A DNA stretch of 64,000 bases from an uncultured Luminiphilus sp. (GTDB taxonomy: Bacteria > Pseudomonadota > Gammaproteobacteria > Pseudomonadales > Halieaceae), in contig CALKDK010000019.1 of the NCBI GenBank assembly GCA_938084055.1, positions 47,807 through 111,806 on the forward strand, in the 5' to 3' direction. A model generated the notes under the pieces. It searched no databases. It was not told the origin of the DNA and saw only the letters and a program-made list of their open reading frames with translations. The translations under genes were made by a program, and so were the position numbers. Of this stretch, positions 41,962 to 50,704 are shown piece after piece. Each line of letters starts with the position of its first letter. Position 1 is the stretch's first letter.

Positions 41962-44425
41962 CCAATGACTCAAGCTCGACCTGACTTCCCGATTCAGCAG
42001 CGTCACCGGACTTTTTCTTGAGCTCAACCAGCAGGTCCGCCATGAGGTTGCGGTTCTTATCCTCACGCTTGTAGGTCTTCAGCCGCGAACTTCGAATCTC
42101 CGGTGGATAGCGGTTGTTGGCGTAATCGGTATCTGCGGTCTGGTGCTCCCGGTCTATCTGGATGAAGGCGATGGGTTTTGACTCAATCATTCGATGGGTG
42201 ACTTTGTGCGCATCGCGCCGCCAGATTTCTGCGGGGATCATCAGGGCGCGGATCGACCCGTCCTTGTAGTGAATTTCCAGCGGAATGGGCGAGGGCACTC
42301 CCCCCACATTTTCAAAATCCAGGAAATAGAATAGTGGATCCTCCTCCACCGCCCGGGCCAGGGCAGCCTGCTCCCAGGGCTCCAGTTTGTTATAGGCTTT
42401 TTCTGCTTCGTTGCGATCCTTGTTGGTAACGGTGAAGCGATCGTTGTCACTGTAAAGGTCTTCCAGTTCCTCAAAGCGCGTTTCACGCGGCACGCGTCCC
42501 TCTTCCCGGTTGCGCAGTACCGTTAAAGGCTCAGGCTTGTCCTGGGCCTCCTCAATTCGGTCCAGCGGAAAGTCCCTGTCGGGATCATCGGTTTTAAGCC
42601 GGTACGCACGCACTTCGCGAATCGCGACGTCGACATGATCCGTACCGTAAAACCAGGCGCGCCAGAACCAGTCGAGATCAACGCCTGACGCGTCCTCCAT
42701 GGTTCGGAAAAAATCAGCGGGGGTAGGACGCTTGAACTGCCAGCGACGGGAGTACTCGCGAAAAGCAAAATCAAAGAGTTCGCGTCCCATGACGGTTTCC
42801 CGCAACACAGTGAGTGCCGCCGCGGGTTTGACGTAGGCATTGGGACCAAATTGCAGGATCGAGTCGGACTGCGTCATGACGGGCACCTGGTTCTTGGAGG
42901 TCATGTAGCCCGGGATGTAGTCGAGAATATTGGTGTCATCCCTGAAGGCCGGGTAATCCTCCTCCCACTCGAGCTCCGCCATATACTCCAAAAAGGTATT
43001 CAGCCCTTCGTCCATCCAGGTCCACTGGCGCTCATCGGAATTCACAATCATGGGGAAGTAGATGTGTCCGATCTCGTGGATGATCACGCCAATCAGTCCG
43101 TACTTGATGCGCCGCGAGTAAGCCCGCTCCGCATTGGCACGCGTCTCGGCGGATTCCGGCTCGTCCGGCTTGGCACGGGGCGGATCCGGGCGATAGCCGT
43201 TAAAGGTGATCATGGGATACTCCATACCACCGCCCTTCCACGTATTCACCGACTGGGCGCTCGGATAGGGGTAGTCAAAGGAGAAGCGACTGTAGACCTC
43301 CATGGTGTGCACCACGGAATGGGTAGAGTATCTGGACCAGACGGGCTCAGCCTCATTGGGGTAGAAGGACATCGCCAGCACCGAATCATACTCAGCGCCG
43401 GGCTGCTCGTGACGCATCGCGTCCCAGATAAATTTAGCGGAGCTCGCCCAGGCAAAATCACGCACGTTTTCGGCGCGGAAGATCCAGGTTTTGGTCCCTG
43501 TAGCGCTGGTTTGTTCGTTGGCCAGGGCCTCCTCAGGGGTAACGACAAAAACGGGGGTATCCGTGCCGGCCGATGCCAGTCGGTTGCGTTGGGTCGAGGT
43601 CATGACGTCTTGCGGATTGGCCAGCATTCCCGTCGCTGACACGATATGGTGATTGGGGACCGTCAAGGCCACTTCGTAGTCTCCAAACTCAAGGGTAAAT
43701 TCACCCCGGCCCAGAAACGCCTTATTTTCCCAGCCACCGTAATCGGTATAGGCCGCGAGCCGCGGAAACCACTGGGCAAGGAAAAACAGCTGGGTGTCAG
43801 TTTCCTCGAAGTACTCATAACCGCCTCGGCTACCCACGGCCACCTCTTCCAGCACATTAAAGGCCCAGTCGACAGTGAAGACGATCTGCTCACCCGACTT
43901 TAGTGGCGACTGGAGATCAAGGCGCGCCATGGTATCCACGATCGTCGCTTTGATCGGCTCACCACCCTGGTCCCGAAACAGGAGCCCCTGGTACCCGTAC
44001 TCGGTATCGGCATAGGATTGCTGCTCACGCAGCGCACCGTAGCTCACCCGGTCCTCAGTCGTCGTCCTCGATCGCTGATCCAGGGAATCTTTGCGAAAGC
44101 GATTCTGATCCAGCTGTAACCACAGGTAAGGCAGAGGGTCTGGGCTCCTGTTGGTGTAGGTGATCTGAGCGCTGGCCTCGACCCGTCGCCCCGGAGCGTC
44201 AAGGTGGGCATTGATCTTGTAATCCGCGCGCTGCTGCCAATAGTGGGTGCCCGGCGCACCTGAGGCGGTGCGATAGACGTTGGGATCTGGCAGCTCCTGA
44301 CCCAATTGGGCAAAGGCTTCACGGCCACTACCGATCCGCCCCTCATCCTCCACTGCGAACGCCGGCAGGGCACAACACAGCAGGCTCATAAACAGCGCAA
44401 CGGGTAATTTATGTCGATTGATCAA
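41954..44425 (-). CDS. M1 family zinc metallopeptidase
   Basis: Exported gluzincin aminopeptidase-like protein of 823 residues. A signal peptide (VALFMSLLCCALPAFA) is at the start. The zinc site is HEIGH at 450-454 with the third ligand Glu473 in MDEGLNTFLE (HExxH-x18-E), and the aminopeptidase region GGGMEYPMITF corresponds to the GxMEN exopeptidase motif with the Asn replaced. The missing Asn suggests a non-standard N-terminal recognition. It acts in the periplasm or outer face, removing residues from peptides. The next gene, overlapping, is a DUF6702-like partner. Confidence 0.92.
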   Translation of the reverse strand: MINRHKLPVALFMSLLCCALPAFAVEDEGRIGSGREAFAQLGQELPDPNVYRTASGAPGTHYWQQRADYKINAHLDAPGRRVEASAQITYTNRSPDPLPYLWLQLDQNRFRKDSLDQRSRTTTEDRVSYGALREQQSYADTEYGYQGLLFRDQGGEPIKATIVDTMARLDLQSPLKSGEQIVFTVDWAFNVLEEVAVGSRGGYEYFEETDTQLFFLAQWFPRLAAYTDYGGWENKAFLGRGEFTLEFGDYEVALTVPNHHIVSATGMLANPQDVMTSTQRNRLASAGTDTPVFVVTPEEALANEQTSATGTKTWIFRAENVRDFAWASSAKFIWDAMRHEQPGAEYDSVLAMSFYPNEAEPVWSRYSTHSVVHTMEVYSRFSFDYPYPSAQSVNTWKGGGMEYPMITFNGYRPDPPRAKPDEPESAETRANAERAYSRRIKYGLIGVIIHEIGHIYFPMIVNSDERQWTWMDEGLNTFLEYMAELEWEEDYPAFRDDTNILDYIPGYMTSKNQVPVMTQSDSILQFGPNAYVKPAAALTVLRETVMGRELFDFAFREYSRRWQFKRPTPADFFRTMEDASGVDLDWFWRAWFYGTDHVDVAIREVRAYRLKTDDPDRDFPLDRIEEAQDKPEPLTVLRNREEGRVPRETRFEELEDLYSDNDRFTVTNKDRNEAEKAYNKLEPWEQAALARAVEEDPLFYFLDFENVGGVPSPIPLEIHYKDGSIRALMIPAEIWRRDAHKVTHRMIESKPIAFIQIDREHQTADTDYANNRYPPEIRSSRLKTYKREDKNRNLMADLLVELKKKSGDAAESGSQVELESLDD

Positions 44426-44532
44426 GTGTGACGCTCCGAAAAGTTGTTGTGGCGGCCGTAACCTGACAAAACACGCTGGCTACACTTCGAGCCGTGGGCT
44501 TGAGCACGCTGCCCAATGGCTACCCGGAGTTG

Positions 44533-46092
44533 TCAGAGCTCGTTTTCGAACGGCAGGACCCGCATTATGCTCCAGAGAAATCGATCCCACCAACTGCTGC
44601 CGGGATCTCGGCTCAGGTGCACTGTCTCTCCGCTGAATTCACCAGTCCAAACCAGTTGCCCGCCCTCATCCAGCGACAGCTGCCACGCAGCGTCGGGAGA
44701 AAAATCCCGCGCCATTTCCTCCAGTACCTCTGCAGCGAAGTCCCGATCCTCCACGACCAGGGCAATCTCTGAATTCCATACCCGCGACCGTGGATCCATG
44801 TTGTAAGAACCAATAACACTGATGCGTTCATCAATCACCATCGCCTTGGTGTGCAGTCCGGCGCGCGCATCTTCTTCTGTCCGGTCCAAATAGCTTGCGA
44901 GGGCGCCATCGCCCTGGACTTCAAAGAGGTCTACGCCCGCACGCAGCAGGGCTTTTCGATACGGCGCATAGTAGGCATGCACCGAGTTGTGATTCGTTGA
45001 CTGCGCGGAGTTGGTCAGGATTCGAACCTGGACGCCCTGGGCGACAAATGCCTGAAGGTTGCCAAGGGTTGGGCCGTTGGGAATGAGGTATGCGGTTTGG
45101 ATAACAACCGAGTCACTGGGGGTAGAATCGGGGTCACTGGAAAAGGACGTGAAGGCGGAGTCCGGATACTCCCGACCTCGGTCGGGGCGATCCACGATCA
45201 CCCTGGCGCGGGTCCAGAGCAGGCCTTCCGATAGTGCTTCGAGCCAGCGCTCGGACGTCACACGGTGATCCCGGCTCTGTCCCTCCGGACGCAGGCGCTC
45301 GCGAGCCGCGGCGAGTAAGCTCAGTTGGACCTCGGTCGCAGCCACTGACTCACCCGGCCCCATTGCAGATACAGGAATTGCCAGCTCAGCATTCCAGAAC
45401 AGGTCAAAGGCGGCCCCGGCCTCCCTGGCCACCTCGCCGACCGCTATCGCATCCATGTCCTGAAAATTGAACCGGGTATTGTGACCAAAATATTCATCCC
45501 CTATGTTCCGACCACCCATGATGGCGGCCTGACCGTCCACGAGAAAAATCTTGTTGTGCATCCGATAATTCAGCGTGGACTTGTTGAACGCGTAGTTGGT
45601 GGTTTTTGCCGAGCCACGATTGCCCATGGGGTTGAACAGGCGCACCTCGACGTTGGGGTGGACATCGAGGGTTTTGTAGGCAGAATCCCGGCCCGAGTGA
45701 TAGATGTCATCGAGGAGGATACGCACCCGAACACCTCGATCCGCCGCCCGGAGCACCTCATGGGTCAAGGCCATACCGCTGTCATCGCCCTGCCAGAGGT
45801 AGTACTGAAGATCCAGTGAACTTTGCGCCAGCGCCGCCAACTGTAGGCGGCTCTCCAATGCATCTGCGGGGTCCGCCAGCAAGCTGACCCCAGACCCCTC
45901 ATTACCTGACACCAAAGCGCTGAGTGGTGACGCCGTCTCAGGCGCGTCGTCAAAGAATGTTTTATTTTTCTCAGCCACTCGGGGTGCCGCTGCGCAGCCA
46001 GCCAGCGAGATGATCAGAACAAGACATGGTATTGACCGAATAATACGACTGGCTTGGGACGGCTTGCTCGATAGGTGAGCGGCGCTGTACAC
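44533..46092 (-). CDS. phospholipase D-type lipoprotein
   Basis: Protein of 519 residues with two HKD motifs, the active sites of the phospholipase D/cardiolipin synthase superfamily: H179-x-K181-x4-D186 (HNKIFLVDGQ) and H414-x-K416-x4-D421 (HTKAMVIDER). The N-terminus has a lipobox (SLAGC, Cys33), so it is an exported lipoprotein, unlike the usual membrane-embedded cardiolipin synthases. GTG start at 46092 with GGAGG eight bases upstream. Likely action is on phospholipid or nucleic acid phosphodiesters in the periplasm; specificity is unknown. Confidence 0.88.
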   Translation of the reverse strand: MYSAAHLSSKPSQASRIIRSIPCLVLIISLAGCAAAPRVAEKNKTFFDDAPETASPLSALVSGNEGSGVSLLADPADALESRLQLAALAQSSLDLQYYLWQGDDSGMALTHEVLRAADRGVRVRILLDDIYHSGRDSAYKTLDVHPNVEVRLFNPMGNRGSAKTTNYAFNKSTLNYRMHNKIFLVDGQAAIMGGRNIGDEYFGHNTRFNFQDMDAIAVGEVAREAGAAFDLFWNAELAIPVSAMGPGESVAATEVQLSLLAAARERLRPEGQSRDHRVTSERWLEALSEGLLWTRARVIVDRPDRGREYPDSAFTSFSSDPDSTPSDSVVIQTAYLIPNGPTLGNLQAFVAQGVQVRILTNSAQSTNHNSVHAYYAPYRKALLRAGVDLFEVQGDGALASYLDRTEEDARAGLHTKAMVIDERISVIGSYNMDPRSRVWNSEIALVVEDRDFAAEVLEEMARDFSPDAAWQLSLDEGGQLVWTGEFSGETVHLSRDPGSSWWDRFLWSIMRVLPFENEL

Positions 46093-46094
46093 GG

Positions 46095-46412
46095 CTATAC
46101 CTCCCTATTGAGATAATGATCCAGAGTCTGGTGAAAGTGCCTGATTCTACATTCCTGATACTGCGCGGTCATGACGGTGCCCCGCTGCGAGGCGATCAAG
46201 CCCCGCTGGACCTCTGGCAAATTGTTTGCGTCCTGATCAAAAATTGCCGCCGAGCCACCCAGCTCGGGAATCTCCGTATACGCCTGTCGATATGCCAACC
46301 GCGACAAACCGTCTACGTGACCGGTTGGGCGCCACAAACCCAGGAGACTCTGGAGAAACCGCCCCATCGAACAAATCGGGAACTCAAGGTTGGCACTACA
46401 AAAACTCATCAT
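46095..46412 (-). pseudogene. C-terminal fragment of a Rieske dioxygenase alpha subunit
   Basis: Frame of 105 residues that reads like only the C-terminal end of an aromatic-ring-hydroxylating dioxygenase alpha subunit. Hallmarks: IFDQDANNLPEVQRGL and a closing RIRHFHQTLDHYL, which match the conserved end of the catalytic domain. The Rieske [2Fe-2S] domain and the iron-binding His-His-Asp region are absent, and the upstream neighbour is an unrelated acetyltransferase. It is most likely a relic of a deleted dioxygenase gene, lying between two intact genes. Confidence 0.65.
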
Positions 46413-46427
46413 TTCTCCGCTGGACAG

Positions 46428-46919
46428 TCATTCTGTGGCCCTCGCGAGTGCTTGTAACGCTGTGCCGTCGAGTCGGTAGCCCACCCACTCGGATTGGGCG
46501 CTCGCACCAAAGGATTCGTAAAAATCGATAGCAGGCTGATTCCAATCCAGAACATTCCACTCAAAACGTCCACAATTATGCGCCAGCGCAACCCGAGCGA
46601 GATGTCGGAATAATGCCTTTCCCGCGCCACTTCCCCGGTGCTTGGGCGTCACGTAAAGATCTTCCAGAAACAACCCATGTCGGCCTACCCACGTAGAGAA
46701 GTTAAAAAAGTAGAGCGCGAAACCAATCGGCTCGCCCCCAGACCAGCAGATATCTGCCCAAACCTTGGGGGACGCACCGAATAATGCCTGGCTAAGGTCA
46801 TGCTCTGTCGCGGCAACAGCATCAAGTGCGTGCTCATATTCAGCCAGCTCTCTAATAAAACGCATAATATGTGGTGCGTCCTTTGACACGGCCGGTAAAA
46901 TTTCGAATGCCGTTTTCAT
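46428..46919 (-). CDS. GNAT family N-acetyltransferase
   Basis: A 163-residue acetyltransferase. The acetyl-CoA binding signature is DLYVTPKHRGSGAGKALFRHLARVAL, with the R-x-x-G-x-G/A loop clear. It is followed by CGRFEWNVLDWNQPAIDFYESFGA, which is typical of the YitI/SSAT-like group acting on amines or polyamines. Starts at MKTAFEIL (46919), preceded by GGAG. Downstream on the same strand is the Rieske fragment. Substrate not identified. Confidence 0.88.
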   Translation of the reverse strand: MKTAFEILPAVSKDAPHIMRFIRELAEYEHALDAVAATEHDLSQALFGASPKVWADICWSGGEPIGFALYFFNFSTWVGRHGLFLEDLYVTPKHRGSGAGKALFRHLARVALAHNCGRFEWNVLDWNQPAIDFYESFGASAQSEWVGYRLDGTALQALARATE

Positions 46920-47177
46920 GTAACAATATCTCCAGTAAGGCGGGCCCATATTTGCCAGATAACGTCATTGCGCTCACCTGAGTTTCAGCACCTGACAGAT
47001 CGATATAGCTCCGCGGTGACATGCTGCAATATATGATGCATCAGGTATAGACCCCAGGGTAAAAACACGCAGCCAGCGCCGCTGTGTCGCGCAAAACTGA
47101 AACCGGACTTGGGCACGTTGCTTTGAGCCGCAAGACCGTCCACCACGCCACTGCTTAGATGTCAGGGAATTTAACCG

Positions 47178-47603
47178 ATGCCGTCCGCACAAAACTGCAA
47201 CACGCTATTGATCGGCTTGATGCCGCAGCTATGCAATGACAGCTGGACTTTCGAGAAAGTATTGGAAACCAACAAACCCCTTACCCTGGATGACACGCTG
47301 TTTGCATTAGTTCGCGAGGATGAAGGGGTAACCGCCATCAGGCGAAGCCATCAGCAGGCCAGGGAAGCGCAACCGGGGCCGCTTTTTGCGCGCATCACCC
47401 TCCAAGTCTACTCAGACCTGGAGGCCGTCGGATTGACTGCAGCCGTGAGTCAGGCACTGACTGAAATAAACGTTTGCGCCAACGTCGTCGCCGGCTTTCA
47501 TCACGATTACATCTTTGTTCCCTACCACCTCAGGGAGGAGGCACTGCGTTGCCTGGAGGCCCTATCCCGCAACGCTGCAAGGGATAGCAACCAACCCTCA
47601 TAA
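47178..47603 (+). CDS. ACT domain-containing protein
   Basis: A 141-residue protein with two small ACT-like halves. The first contains the conserved TLFALVREDEGVTAI block and the second FARITLQVYSDLEAVGLTAAVSQAL followed by a GFHHDYIFVP end. The pattern belongs to COG3602-type ACT proteins of unknown function, which may sense amino acids. It is a single gene between the GNAT region and the MotAB pair and converges with motA. No operon partners. Confidence 0.85.
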   Translation: MPSAQNCNTLLIGLMPQLCNDSWTFEKVLETNKPLTLDDTLFALVREDEGVTAIRRSHQQAREAQPGPLFARITLQVYSDLEAVGLTAAVSQALTEINVCANVVAGFHHDYIFVPYHLREEALRCLEALSRNAARDSNQPS

Positions 47604-47614
47604 GCCCTTACATG

Positions 47615-47654
47615 GCCAGATGATCTGGCGGTATATTCTGTGACTGGCCGCCAG
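47615..47654. repeat. palindromes between ACT gene and motA
   Basis: GCCAGAT-G-ATCTGGC (47615-47629) is a perfect 7-bp palindrome. It overlaps a longer stem, CTGGCGG ... CCGCCAG (47625-47631 and 47648-47654). They lie between two convergent genes, so they most likely form hairpins at transcript ends. No T-run is seen. Confidence 0.45.
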
Positions 47655-47680
47655 CAGTGAGCTCAGAGTGCTGCCTCGCT

Positions 47681-48520
47681 CTAATTATTATCGATCCGCA
47701 GGCTCTGTTCTTCACGCAGTTTTGCGTAATGCTGCTTGATGTCTTCGAGACTGCGGTGTTGTGTCTCACGTACCGAGGGCGTGAGAAAGGACTCTAATTT
47801 CGTCTGTAATTTTAGGGTGTTGTACTCTTGGGCAATCAGCGAAATGCCCTCGACGACCAGCCGTTTGATCAGTAGCTCATCCTGGGTCTTCGCGTAAATA
47901 TTCTCTGCTAACGGCGTCAGGAAAAAGTTTGCCAGAACGATGCCGTACAGAGTCGACGTCAATGCTACCGGGATGGTCTGAATAATAACTCCCGTGTCGC
48001 CTATGCCCGCCAACATGCCGATCAAGCCAATGACACTGCCGGTGACACCAAATGCCGGGGCCAAGCGAGCGAGATGACGAAATACGCGCTCCTGCTTATT
48101 GCGGCGCTGCTGAAAAAAATAGGTTTCTGTGTACAGGGAGTCGCGTACGTCCTCAACCTTAAAGCCATCAACCATCATAGTCAGCGCGCGCCTCAGAAAC
48201 AGCACACTGGTTTCTTCCTCTGCCTCCTCAAGGGCAAGCAGACCGTCGAGCCTTGATCTCAATGACAAGTCAAGCAGGGCATCGACAATCTCCTTCTCAC
48301 CCACCGGGGCTGTCCTATAGCTGTTCACGGCGACTTTGTAGGCTGCCACCAACTCACCGCCCGGATAACTCATCAGAGCAGCGCCAAGGGTGCCCGCCAT
48401 CACCACCACAAGGCCAATAACATTGACCATCATGTGGGCGCCATCGCTGATGGCGAAGCTGCCAAAAAACAGCAGTGAAAAGAAGATGATCCCCGGCCAG
48501 AAATGGGTGCTTTTTTTCAT
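47681..48520 (-). CDS. motA: MotA/TolQ/ExbB-type ion channel protein
   Basis: MotA-family stator protein of 279 residues. Four hydrophobic segments are predicted, including the N-terminal FWPGIIFFSLLFFGSFA and the pair APAFGVTGSVIGLIGML and ...PVALTSTLYGIVLANFFLTPLA, which line the ion channel. Charged residues in the cytoplasmic loop (RHLARLAP region) suit rotor contacts. It overlaps the upstream MotB-type gene by four bases. Stators use the proton or sodium gradient to drive the flagellum, but stator-like pairs also power other machines. No flagellar genes are in the window. Confidence 0.85.
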   Translation of the reverse strand: MKKSTHFWPGIIFFSLLFFGSFAISDGAHMMVNVIGLVVVMAGTLGAALMSYPGGELVAAYKVAVNSYRTAPVGEKEIVDALLDLSLRSRLDGLLALEEAEEETSVLFLRRALTMMVDGFKVEDVRDSLYTETYFFQQRRNKQERVFRHLARLAPAFGVTGSVIGLIGMLAGIGDTGVIIQTIPVALTSTLYGIVLANFFLTPLAENIYAKTQDELLIKRLVVEGISLIAQEYNTLKLQTKLESFLTPSVRETQHRSLEDIKQHYAKLREEQSLRIDNN

Positions 48521-49401
48521 GGTCGATACTCGTTGCGCGTGATGATGATCTCGACCCGCCGGTTTTTTCTTTTATTGACAGGCGAACTGTTGGGAACAAC
48601 GGGTCGATGTAAGGAGTGGCCTATCACAGTAAATCGGCCGGGCTCCAGATTACCCTCCTGAATCAGATAACGTGCCACCCGAGCTGCTCGCGCAGCCGAC
48701 AGCTCCCAATTGGTAGGAAACTCAGGTGTGCTGATCGGGAAATTGTCCGTGTGGCCCACCACCTGAATCTCATAAGAGTTCCGCGAGATGATCACCGCGA
48801 GCTCGGACAAGAAGTTCTGCACCTCTCCCCGCAAATCCGCCTTACCAAGATCGAACAGCATCGGACCGCGAACACTGACTTTAATAGCCTGCTTGTCTGT
48901 CAGTGCCACATCAATGTTGTCGAGATTGGTCTCGGCAATGAGCCTCTCGCTCTGCCGGAGAATTTCCTCGGGGGATAGTGGACCAACATCTGTCAGCAAC
49001 GAGTCATCCGCATCGCTCCATTCCGGGGCAGCTGGCATGATCGCATCCGCCGCCTGCTCGCGCTGAAACAGCTCGCTGATATCACGTTCGGTAAGCTGCA
49101 TCGAGAAGAGAACAGCAAACAGAACAAACATGACCATCATCAGATCTGACCAGGGCACCGCCCACTGCGCACTCAGGTCCTGGCCAAGACCGTCCTCCCC
49201 CACACCGCCGTGAACATTAAGGGATGAGCGCCCATAGACATACTCGTTAGAAAGTCTGAAGAACCCATCGGCAGGTGACCCACCAGCGTCCAGTTTGCGA
49301 TCGGCAGGACCTTCTTGTGCAGCCCACGGCTGAGCCGACCCGTCAGTATCGGGTCTTGCCTCACTCGGCGGGGAATTGTTGTCTGACCCGTCCCTTGTCA
49401 T
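48517..49401 (-). CDS. motB: MotB-type OmpA-domain stator protein
   Basis: A 294-residue protein with a disordered N-terminus, one transmembrane helix (VPWSDLMMVMFVLFAVLFSM) that carries the ion-binding Asp86, and a C-terminal OmpA-like peptidoglycan-binding domain (NWELSAARAARVARYL and NKRKNRRVEIIITRN). I start at MTRDGSD (49401). The gene lies before motA on the transcript, the reverse of the usual motA-motB order. The N-terminal cytoplasmic region is unusually long and acidic (about 77 residues) compared with standard MotB. Confidence 0.88.
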   Translation of the reverse strand: MTRDGSDNNSPPSEARPDTDGSAQPWAAQEGPADRKLDAGGSPADGFFRLSNEYVYGRSSLNVHGGVGEDGLGQDLSAQWAVPWSDLMMVMFVLFAVLFSMQLTERDISELFQREQAADAIMPAAPEWSDADDSLLTDVGPLSPEEILRQSERLIAETNLDNIDVALTDKQAIKVSVRGPMLFDLGKADLRGEVQNFLSELAVIISRNSYEIQVVGHTDNFPISTPEFPTNWELSAARAARVARYLIQEGNLEPGRFTVIGHSLHRPVVPNSSPVNKRKNRRVEIIITRNEYRP

Positions 49402-49649
49402 TTGGACCGTCCCGATTTTCTCAGGCCATTGTCGCAACTTACGCGCTGCCGTCTCTATTTAACATCGACCGCTGGACTAAAAACTTGAGCTAATTTGCCA
49501 TTATTTATCCATTTGCTGCCCAGCTTTCTCACTTTTCAGGCTGAGACCCATCGTCAGGACTTACCGGACTGTAGTGCCTGAGGGACCGGCGCTGGCGTCA
49601 TTAAAACCCGGACAATCCGCCAAAGATTGGCCTGGGCTCCGCTACTTCG

Positions 49650-50612
49650 TCACATTCCGCCTCCCGGTAGCACCTCGTAGCCCCGCTCCTCCGGCTCATC
49701 GTCACACATTTCAGCGGGAAACCCAGGGGCAAGCACTTTTGTATCGCAGGCTTCTTCGAGGCGACGAATGATATTGGGCGACCATTCCCGCTCACCAAAC
49801 CTTGACTGGCCGTCTTCGAATATTTCGATCAATCGCGGAGAGATCTCCAGGGGCACACCCGCCTGCTCTGCCATGCTTTGAAACAGACCAATATCCTTGA
49901 GCACCAGGTCCATCGTGAAGTTAATATCGCGACTGCCGTTGAGAATGACCTGACTCTCTGTTTCGTGAACAAATGAATTACCCGACGATATGCGAATAGC
50001 TTCATAGACGGTGGCCAAATCAAGGTCTGACTTGGCGGCCGTCACCAGAGCCTCACATAAGGTCACCAAATTGGCGGTTGCAAGATAGTTGGTCATGACT
50101 TTTATTTTTGATGCGCTGCCCAAGGGTCCGCTGTGCAACACCCGTCGTCCCAGGACTGTCAGCAGCGGTAGAATGGCGTCGAACACGGATCGCTCGCAGC
50201 CGGCAATGATCGAAATATTACCCGTAGCAGCTCGATGACAGCCCCCGGAAACAGGGCAGTCAGCCGGGCTCGCGCCCCGCTCCAAAACCTTCTCGCCCAA
50301 CCGCTGCACCTCGAGGTGGTCGGTCGTACTCATTTCCATCCAAATTTTGCCGGGCTCCAGACCCGCAATGACCCCGTCATCGGCTTCCATGACATGGGCA
50401 CATGCCTTGGGGCTGGGCAGGCAGGTAATGACCGCGTCGGCAGCTCGGGCCAGGTCCGCTGGCGAATCAGCCCACCGTGCGCCGCTGTCTAAAAAGGGTT
50501 GTGCCAGACTCCGGTCCAGATCACGCACGATTAACGGAACCTGATTGCGAAGCAGGCTACCTGCCAATTTGGACCCCACGTTACCCAGTCCAATAAACCC
50601 CACGGTCATCAT
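49650..50612 (-). CDS. 3-hydroxyisobutyrate dehydrogenase family oxidoreductase
   Basis: NAD(P)-dependent beta-hydroxyacid dehydrogenase (320 residues). Rossmann motif GFIGLGNVGSKLA starts at residue 5. DCPVSGGCHRAATGNISII matches the substrate-binding D-x-P-V-S-G-G block and KVMTNYLATANL the catalytic-Lys region. Substrates of this family include 3-hydroxyisobutyrate, tartronate semialdehyde, 6-phosphogluconate and related acids. It is divergent from the alcohol dehydrogenase-enolase gene pair, with about 90 bases between, so they may share control and a sugar-acid pathway. Confidence 0.88.
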   Translation of the reverse strand: MMTVGFIGLGNVGSKLAGSLLRNQVPLIVRDLDRSLAQPFLDSGARWADSPADLARAADAVITCLPSPKACAHVMEADDGVIAGLEPGKIWMEMSTTDHLEVQRLGEKVLERGASPADCPVSGGCHRAATGNISIIAGCERSVFDAILPLLTVLGRRVLHSGPLGSASKIKVMTNYLATANLVTLCEALVTAAKSDLDLATVYEAIRISSGNSFVHETESQVILNGSRDINFTMDLVLKDIGLFQSMAEQAGVPLEISPRLIEIFEDGQSRFGEREWSPNIIRRLEEACDTKVLAPGFPAEMCDDEPEERGYEVLPGGGM

Positions 50613-50704
50613 GCCTCTTCTCCTTTTGATATATTGTCGGGCTGCAGCCCATAAAACGCCTGCAGACTTAAATTACTGGATCGCAGGCCAGAGGAAAACG
50701 AAAA

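Noticed and set aside
42851..43639. Rightward 262-residue frame opposite the M1 peptidase
   Set aside because: Antisense to the zinc-site region of a well supported peptidase gene.
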